36,975 nucleotides of DNA from Micromonospora rosaria (GTDB lineage: Bacteria; Actinomycetota; Actinomycetes; Mycobacteriales; Micromonosporaceae), in NCBI RefSeq assembly GCF_001567585.1, contig NZ_LRQV01000062.1, positions 1 to 36,975 on the forward strand, given 5' to 3'. The first letter of the stretch is position 1. Every line of letters starts with the position of its first letter. The notes below the pieces were generated by a model that saw nothing but the letters and a program-made list of their open reading frames with translations, searched no databases and was not told the DNA's origin. This document shows, one piece after another, positions 32,560-36,975 of the stretch. The position numbers were made by a program, and so were the translations under genes.

Positions 32560-33675
32560 TCAGGCGGTGGCGCGGCGGCGGGCCACCTCGGCGAGGGTGA
32601 CGGCGGCGGCGACGCTGGCGTTGAGCGACTCCACCTCGGAGATCATCGGGATGCTCACGGTGAGGTCGCAGGTCTCGCCGACCAGGCGGGACAGCCCGCG
32701 CCCCTCCGAACCGACCACCACGACCAGCGGGCCGACCGCCGCCTCCAGGTCGTACAGGTCGGTGTCGCCGTCGGCGTCCAACCCGACCACCATGAAGCCG
32801 GCGTTCTGGCAGGCCTTCAACGAGCGGGTCAGGTTGGTCACCTGGGCGACGGGAACCCGGGCCGCCGCGCCGGCGCTGGTACGCCAGGCGGTCGCGGTGA
32901 TCCCGGCGGCCCGCCGCTCGGGGACGAACACCCCCTGCGCGCCGAACGCGGCAGCCGACCGGATCACCGCGCCGAGGTTGCGCGGGTCGGTGACCCCGTC
33001 CAGCGCCACCAGCAGCGGGGCCGGTTGCTCCAGCGCCGCCGCCAGCAGGTCCTCGAACAGCTCGTACGCGAAGGTGGGCACCTGGAGCCCGATGCCCTGG
33101 TGCAGCACGCCACCGGTCATCCGGTCCAGCTCGGCGCGGCTGATCTCCAGGATGGCGATGCCCCGGTCGGCGGCGGTCCGCACGATCTCGTTGACCCGGT
33201 CGTCGATCTCGATGCCCTGGGCGGTGTACAGCGCGGTCGCCGGCACCTGGGCGCGCAGCGCCTCCAGCACCGGGTTCCGGCCGAGCAGCAGCTCCGGGCC
33301 GTCCTTGCTCGGGTTGGACTTGCGGCCGGGGGCGACCCGGGGGCCGCTGCGGGCGGGTGCCCCCTTGCCCCGGCTGGGCCGCAGCGGGACACCGGCCCGG
33401 CTGCCCTTGCCCCAGGTGGTGTCCTTCGTGCCGGGCTGGCCGATCTTGGGCGCGCGGCCCTCCTCGGCCGCCGCCCGACGCTCCTTCTCCTGCTTCCAGG
33501 CGGTGCGCTCGGGCAGCTTCTCGGTGCCCGAGTACGCCTTGTGCCACGGTCGCTCATCGGCGGGCAGGGTCCGGCCCCGCCCGGCGAGCGCGTCCCGGTT
33601 CTTGCCGCCCGAGCCCTTGACGGCGCCCTTCTTCGGGGCCAGCCGCCGTCCACGGCGCTGCGAGTTACCGGCCAT
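32560..33675 (-). CDS. rlmB: 23S rRNA 2'-O-methyltransferase RlmB/TrmH family
   Basis: A 371-residue SPOUT methyltransferase. The first ~125 residues are a basic, Lys/Arg/Gly-rich extension as in other actinobacterial RlmB. Then come a substrate-binding domain (LLLGRNPVLEALRA) and the SpoU knot domain with LLVALDGVTDPRNLGAVIRSAAAFGAQGVFVPERR, VVVVGSEGRGLSRLV and SIPMISEVESLNASVAAAVTLAE. It would methylate a guanosine of 23S rRNA (G2251 in E. coli). ATG 33675 overlaps the cysS stop as TGATG, so the two genes are coupled. Confidence 0.92.
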   Translation of the reverse strand: MAGNSQRRGRRLAPKKGAVKGSGGKNRDALAGRGRTLPADERPWHKAYSGTEKLPERTAWKQEKERRAAAEEGRAPKIGQPGTKDTTWGKGSRAGVPLRPSRGKGAPARSGPRVAPGRKSNPSKDGPELLLGRNPVLEALRAQVPATALYTAQGIEIDDRVNEIVRTAADRGIAILEISRAELDRMTGGVLHQGIGLQVPTFAYELFEDLLAAALEQPAPLLVALDGVTDPRNLGAVIRSAAAFGAQGVFVPERRAAGITATAWRTSAGAAARVPVAQVTNLTRSLKACQNAGFMVVGLDADGDTDLYDLEAAVGPLVVVVGSEGRGLSRLVGETCDLTVSIPMISEVESLNASVAAAVTLAEVARRRATA

Positions 33676-35090
33676 CAGTCCTGCTCTCCAATAGTCCAAC
33701 GCGGCCCCTGCGGGGTGTCCTCGACCACCACACCGGCCTGCTTGAGCTGGTCCCGTACCGTGTCGGCGGCGGCCCAGTCCTTACGGCCACGCGCCTGCGC
33801 CCGCTGTTCGAGCGCCAACGCGACCAGGGAGTCCACCACGCCGCGCAGGTCGTCCGGCCGGCCACCACCGGACCAGGCCGGATCGAGGGGGTCGACCCCG
33901 AGGATATCCAGCATCGCGCGGACGGCGGCCAGTGCCGTGCGTACGGTCACAACGTCGTCGCCGCCCAGCGCGGTGTTGCCGTCCCGGACGACGTCCTGGA
34001 GCACGGCGAGCGCGGCGGAGGTGTTGAGGTCGTCGTCCATCGCGGCGACGAAGCCGGGGGGCAGCTCACCGAGCTGACCGGGGCCGACCCGTTCCGCCGC
34101 CCGCTGCACGAACCCCTCGATACGCCGGTAGCCGGTCGCCCAGTCCCGCAGGTTGTCCTCGGTGTAGTCGATCCGGGACCGGTAGTGCACGGCGGCGAAG
34201 TAGTAGCGCAGCTCCACCGCACGTACCCCGAGCGAGTCGACGTACGCCAGGTCGAGGGCGTTGCCGGCGGACTTGCCCATCTTGGCGCCGCCGAGGCTGA
34301 GCAGCCCGTGGTGCACCCAGTACCGGGCGAAGGGCAGGCCGGCCGCCTGGGACTGGGCGATCTCGTTCTCGTGGTGCGGGAAGGTGAGGTCCAGCCCGCC
34401 ACCGTGGATGTCGAACTCGGGCCCGAGGTAGCGCCAGCACATCGCCGAGCACTCGATGTGCCAGCCGGGTCGACCCCGCCCCCACGGCGACGGCCAGTAC
34501 GCGTCGGCCGGCTCGTCGGGCTTGGCGCCCTTCCACAGGGCGAAGTCCCGGGGGTCCCGCTTGCCCCGGTCGGGGGCGTCGCAGGCCGACTGCATGTCGT
34601 CCGGGGACTGCCCGGACAGGGCCCCGTACGCCGGCCAGGAGGCGACGTCGAAGTAGACGTCACCGGAGTCGTCGGTGGCCGGGTAGGCGTGCCCGTCGGC
34701 GATCAGCCGGGTGATCAGCTCGTGCATCTCCGGGACGTGCCCGGTGGCCCGGGGTTCGTACGTCGGCGGCAACACGTTGAGTGACCGGTACGCTCCGGCC
34801 AGGATCTGCTCGTTGGCGTACGCGATCGACCAGAACGGCCGCCCCTGCTCCTGCGCCTTGACCAGGATCTTGTCATCGATGTCGGTCACGTTCCGGATGA
34901 AGGTGACCGCGAAGCCCTTCGCCAGCAACCAGCGACGGAGCACGTCGTAGTTGACACCCGATCTAAGGTGACCGATGTGTGGTGGCGCCTGGAGGGTGAG
35001 ACCACACAGGTAGACCCCCACCTTGCCGGCTTCCCGGGGGACGAAGTCCCGGACCGTTCTGGTGGCGGTGTCATACAGGCGTAGCGTCAC
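33675..35090 (-). CDS. cysS: Cysteinyl-tRNA synthetase
   Basis: A 471-residue class I synthetase: HIGH motif (38-41), zinc ligands Cys29, the Cys in WHIECSAM and two His in PHHEN, and KMSKS variant KMGKS. It charges tRNA-Cys. In-frame starts further upstream (to 35204) would cross the divergent promoter; GTG 35090 gives the usual N terminus (VTLRLYDTATR) and lies six bases after TACCCT (35102-35097), suggesting a leaderless transcript. It is first in an operon with rlmB. Confidence 0.93.
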   Translation of the reverse strand: MTLRLYDTATRTVRDFVPREAGKVGVYLCGLTLQAPPHIGHLRSGVNYDVLRRWLLAKGFAVTFIRNVTDIDDKILVKAQEQGRPFWSIAYANEQILAGAYRSLNVLPPTYEPRATGHVPEMHELITRLIADGHAYPATDDSGDVYFDVASWPAYGALSGQSPDDMQSACDAPDRGKRDPRDFALWKGAKPDEPADAYWPSPWGRGRPGWHIECSAMCWRYLGPEFDIHGGGLDLTFPHHENEIAQSQAAGLPFARYWVHHGLLSLGGAKMGKSAGNALDLAYVDSLGVRAVELRYYFAAVHYRSRIDYTEDNLRDWATGYRRIEGFVQRAAERVGPGQLGELPPGFVAAMDDDLNTSAALAVLQDVVRDGNTALGGDDVVTVRTALAAVRAMLDILGVDPLDPAWSGGGRPDDLRGVVDSLVALALEQRAQARGRKDWAAADTVRDQLKQAGVVVEDTPQGPRWTIGEQD

Positions 35091-35152
35091 CGTACAAGGG
35101 TAGCTGTCGGTCACCTGACGGGTAGCCCCGGAACCGGTCGTACGCTCCTGAC
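35091..35152. promoter_or_regulatory. Divergent leaderless-type promoters of cysS and the IclR-type gene
   Basis: On the minus strand TACCCT (35102-35097) is 6 nt before GTG 35090; on the plus strand TACGCT (35141-35146) is 6 nt before GTG 35153. The two starts are only 62 bp apart, so the upstream promoter elements overlap and mutual interference is likely. Confidence 0.5.
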
Positions 35153-35899
35153 GTGGACACGGCGGCACAGCCCGAACGGACGACCTCGCGTCCGGGCACC
35201 CCAACGAACCGGAACGGCGGCGGCCCGGCGGTAAGCAGCCCGGCGGTCGGCGGCGGCCCGGCGGCCCGGCCGGGCGAGACGGCGCAGACCCTGGACCGGG
35301 GGCTGCGCCTGCTGCACCTGGTCGCCGACGCCCCGGACGGACTCACCGTCACCGAGGCGGCGCACCGCCTGGGCATCGGCCGGGCGGCGGTGTACCGGCT
35401 GGTGGGTGCGCTGGCCGGACACGGCATGCTGCGCCGCGACGGGCGCGGGCGGCTGCGGCTCGGCGCCGGCCTGCTGCACCTGGCCCGGCGGGCCCAGCCG
35501 CTGCTGGCCGAGGGGGCGCTGCCCGCGCTGCGCCGGCTCGCCGAACAGACCGGTGCCACCGCCCACCTGACCGTGGTGGAGGGCGACGAGGGGGTCGCCC
35601 TGGCCGTGGTGGAGCCGAGCTGGACGTCGTTCCACGTGGCGTACCGGACCGGGGCCCGGCACCCGCTGGAGCGCGGCGCCGCCGGGCAGGCCATCCTCGC
35701 CGGCCGGGCCGGCTCCCCGGGGCCGGTCAGCACCGCCGGGGAACTCCAGGCCGGGGCGTACGGCGTCGCCGCGCCGGTGCTCGGCGTGCCCGGCCTGGAG
35801 GCGAGCGTCGGGGTGGTGGCTCTGGCCCCGTTGGACGCCGACGAGGTGGGCGGCCAGGTCCGCGCCGCCGCCGCGGCGATCGTCGCCGCCCTCGCCTGA
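35153..35899 (+). CDS. IclR-type transcriptional regulator
   Basis: A 248-residue protein. A ~40-residue Pro/Gly-rich leader precedes a winged helix-turn-helix (about 43-105: ETAQTLDRGLRLLHLVADAPDGLTVTEAAHRLGIGRAAVYRLVGALAGHGMLRRDG). The C-terminal effector domain is shorter than in most IclR proteins but keeps the AHLTVVEGDEGVALAVVEP strands and RGAAGQAILAGR. The ligand and targets are unknown. GTG 35153 is placed by the TACGCT hexamer six nt upstream. Confidence 0.85.
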   Translation: MDTAAQPERTTSRPGTPTNRNGGGPAVSSPAVGGGPAARPGETAQTLDRGLRLLHLVADAPDGLTVTEAAHRLGIGRAAVYRLVGALAGHGMLRRDGRGRLRLGAGLLHLARRAQPLLAEGALPALRRLAEQTGATAHLTVVEGDEGVALAVVEPSWTSFHVAYRTGARHPLERGAAGQAILAGRAGSPGPVSTAGELQAGAYGVAAPVLGVPGLEASVGVVALAPLDADEVGGQVRAAAAAIVAALA

Positions 35900-35937
35900 A
35901 GCCGCTCCTATATCACAATCGACGGTCGCGGTTCGGG

Positions 35938-35981
35938 TTATCCACAAGGGACGGACGGGGCGAACACGGGCGTTGTCCACA
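35938..35981 (+). promoter_or_regulatory. Two consensus DnaA boxes
   Basis: TTATCCACA (35938-35946) and TTGTCCACA (35973-35981) are both exact DnaA-box sequences in the same orientation, 35 bp apart, in the 123-bp gap before the gene at 36023. They could bind DnaA as a regulatory or titration site; nothing suggests an origin here. Confidence 0.55.
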
Positions 35982-36022
35982 GGGGTGTCGCGGGGGGTCA
36001 CCCGGCGGTCACCCTGATCGGT

Positions 36023-36975
36023 ATGCCTCCACGCGCCCAGCGTCCCCGCTCCCTCGCGTTCCAGGTCTTCCGTGGCTCCGAAGCGGTCCGGTGCGGCCTG
36101 CTCACCAAACACCAGCTCCGCAGCTCCGCGTGGCTGCGGGTCCGGCACGACGTCTACGCCGACGCGCGGCTCGACCGTGACCACACCCTGGCCTGCCGGG
36201 CGGTGGCGCTGCGGCTGCCCGCCACGGTGCTGCTCGCCGGGCCGTCGGCCGCCTACCTGCACGGGGTGGAGCACGCCGCCTCCTTCGCCGACGACGTCCA
36301 CGTGCTCACCACGGGCGCGGTCCGGGTCGCCGCCCAGCACGGCGTGCGGGTGCACACCAGCCAGTCCGACGCGGTCCCCGCCCCGGCGGGGGCGTTCCGG
36401 TCGCCCACCACCGACCGGGCCGGCCCGGTGCCGGCCGGGCTGCCTCAGGCCGGGTCACCGGCCGGGCTGACTCAGGCCGGGTCACCGGCTGAGCTGACCG
36501 GGGACGCGCCGCCGGCCGGGTTGATCGGGGACGGGCCGCCGGCCGGGTTGATCCAGGTCGGGCCGCCGGCCCGGTCGGGCCCGGCCGACGCCGCCTGGGA
36601 GACGGCGGCCTGGCTGGAGCCGGCCCACGCGGTGGGCATCATCGACACCCTGCTCCGCCGGGGGCTGACCGACCACGCCGCCCTCGACGCGGTGCTCACC
36701 GAGCGGGCGGGTCAGCCCGGCAGCCGCCGGGCCGGGCTGGCGTTCGGCCTGGCCGACCCGGCCGCGCAGTCGCCACCCGAGTCCCACCTGCGGGTCCGAC
36801 TGGTGCTGGCCGGGCTGCCCCGCCCGGTCGCCCAGCACCCGATCCGGCTGCCCTCCGGCCGGCTGCTCCACGTCGACCTGGCCTGGCCCGCGTTCCGGGT
36901 GGCGGTCGAGTGCGCCGGGCCGGGGCCCGCCGACCACGAGCAGCTTCACCGGGACCGGGAACGCCGCCGCCAGTT
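36023..36975 (+). CDS. AbiEi/DUF559-like protein, 3' end outside window
   Basis: An open frame from ATG 36023 to the window end (317 codons, no stop). The N-terminal ~110 residues (FRGSEAVRCGLLTKHQL...WLRVRHDVYADARLDRD...LLAGPSAAYLHGV) resemble the winged-helix/AbiEi-like part of a common actinobacterial family. The C-terminal part, SPPESHLRVRLVLAGLPRPVAQHPIRLPSGRLLHVDLAWPAFRVAVE, matches the DUF559/Vsr-like endonuclease-fold domain. The usual EYDG after the last strand reads ECAGPG here, so catalysis is uncertain. Between the domains five in-frame 27-nt repeats are inserted. CACCCT lies 7 nt before the ATG. Confidence 0.75.
   Translation, partial: MPPRAQRPRSLAFQVFRGSEAVRCGLLTKHQLRSSAWLRVRHDVYADARLDRDHTLACRAVALRLPATVLLAGPSAAYLHGVEHAASFADDVHVLTTGAVRVAAQHGVRVHTSQSDAVPAPAGAFRSPTTDRAGPVPAGLPQAGSPAGLTQAGSPAELTGDAPPAGLIGDGPPAGLIQVGPPARSGPADAAWETAAWLEPAHAVGIIDTLLRRGLTDHAALDAVLTERAGQPGSRRAGLAFGLADPAAQSPPESHLRVRLVLAGLPRPVAQHPIRLPSGRLLHVDLAWPAFRVAVECAGPGPADHEQLHRDRERRRQ
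36431..36565 (+). repeat. In-frame 27-bp minisatellite, five copies
   Basis: Five 9-codon units encode PAGLPQAGS, PAGLTQAGS, PAELTGDAP, PAGLIGDGP and PAGLIQVGP; the copies are exactly 27 nt long with no gaps and grade into each other. Confidence 0.92.

Noticed and set aside
35900..36022. Chromosomal origin
   Set aside because: Only two DnaA boxes, no AT-rich unwinding region, and no dnaA/dnaN genes nearby.

Overview
High-GC actinobacterial DNA (GTG and occasional TTG starts, GC-ending codons, many overlapping stop/start junctions). Gene content and a GGGCCC-centred intergenic repeat suggest a Micromonosporaceae member, probably Micromonospora-like. That assignment is inference; no marker gene here proves it.

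Layout. (1) 1-1975, + strand: the 3' part of a two-domain CDC48-like AAA ATPase and a small unknown gene. (2) 1998-7558, - strand: a ten-gene gas vesicle operon, in transcription order gvpY-like, SRPBCC/gvpZ-like, gvpA, gvpF, gvpG, gvpO, gvpJ, gvpL, gvpS-like, gvpK. A near-perfect sigma-B/SigF-type promoter lies upstream. (3) 7969-8472: GNAT acetyltransferase. (4) 8642-11153: methionine importer metN-metI-metQ. (5) 11202-12630: PP2C-like protein and DUF3263 protein. (6) 12800-14823: two-gene ABC exporter with a double palindromic operator candidate. (7) 14999-19243: divergent DeoR regulator and a SIS-ROK-nagA amino-sugar operon. (8) 19525-25315: DUF4032 kinase-like protein, PAP2 phosphatase, APC permease, a two-RCK ion-channel-like protein, and an MSMEG_6728-type protein. 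(9) 25501-30824: membrane-anchored NB-ARC/TPR protein, CrtU-like FAD oxidoreductase, unknown membrane protein. (10) 30911-30987: tRNA-Thr(UGU). (11) 31366-32457: MsiK/UgpC-type sugar-importer ATPase. (12) 32560-35899: cysS-rlmB operon divergent from an IclR-type regulator. (13) 36023 to the edge: a partial AbiEi/DUF559-like gene preceded by two consensus DnaA boxes.

How the genes fit together. The gas vesicle operon is tightly coupled, with repeated TGAG(A/G)TG or RTGA junctions, and its promoter points to general-stress control. The amino-sugar block encodes sensing (DeoR), phosphorylation (ROK), deacetylation (NagA) and probably deamination or isomerisation (SIS) of GlcNAc-like sugars. The standalone MsiK-type ATPase could power sugar importers encoded elsewhere. 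Several single genes begin directly at an RTG codon 6-7 nt after a TANNNT hexamer, which suggests leaderless transcripts.

The most unusual items are: the stress promoter and hairpin leader of the gvp operon; a 65-bp nested palindrome (19372-19436); a 44-bp hairpin between the DeoR and SIS genes (15960-16003); an interspersed repeat placed directly after two unrelated stop codons; a channel-like protein without a K+ filter; and an in-frame 27-bp minisatellite in the last gene. I found no CRISPR array, prophage, insertion sequence or clear new defence system.
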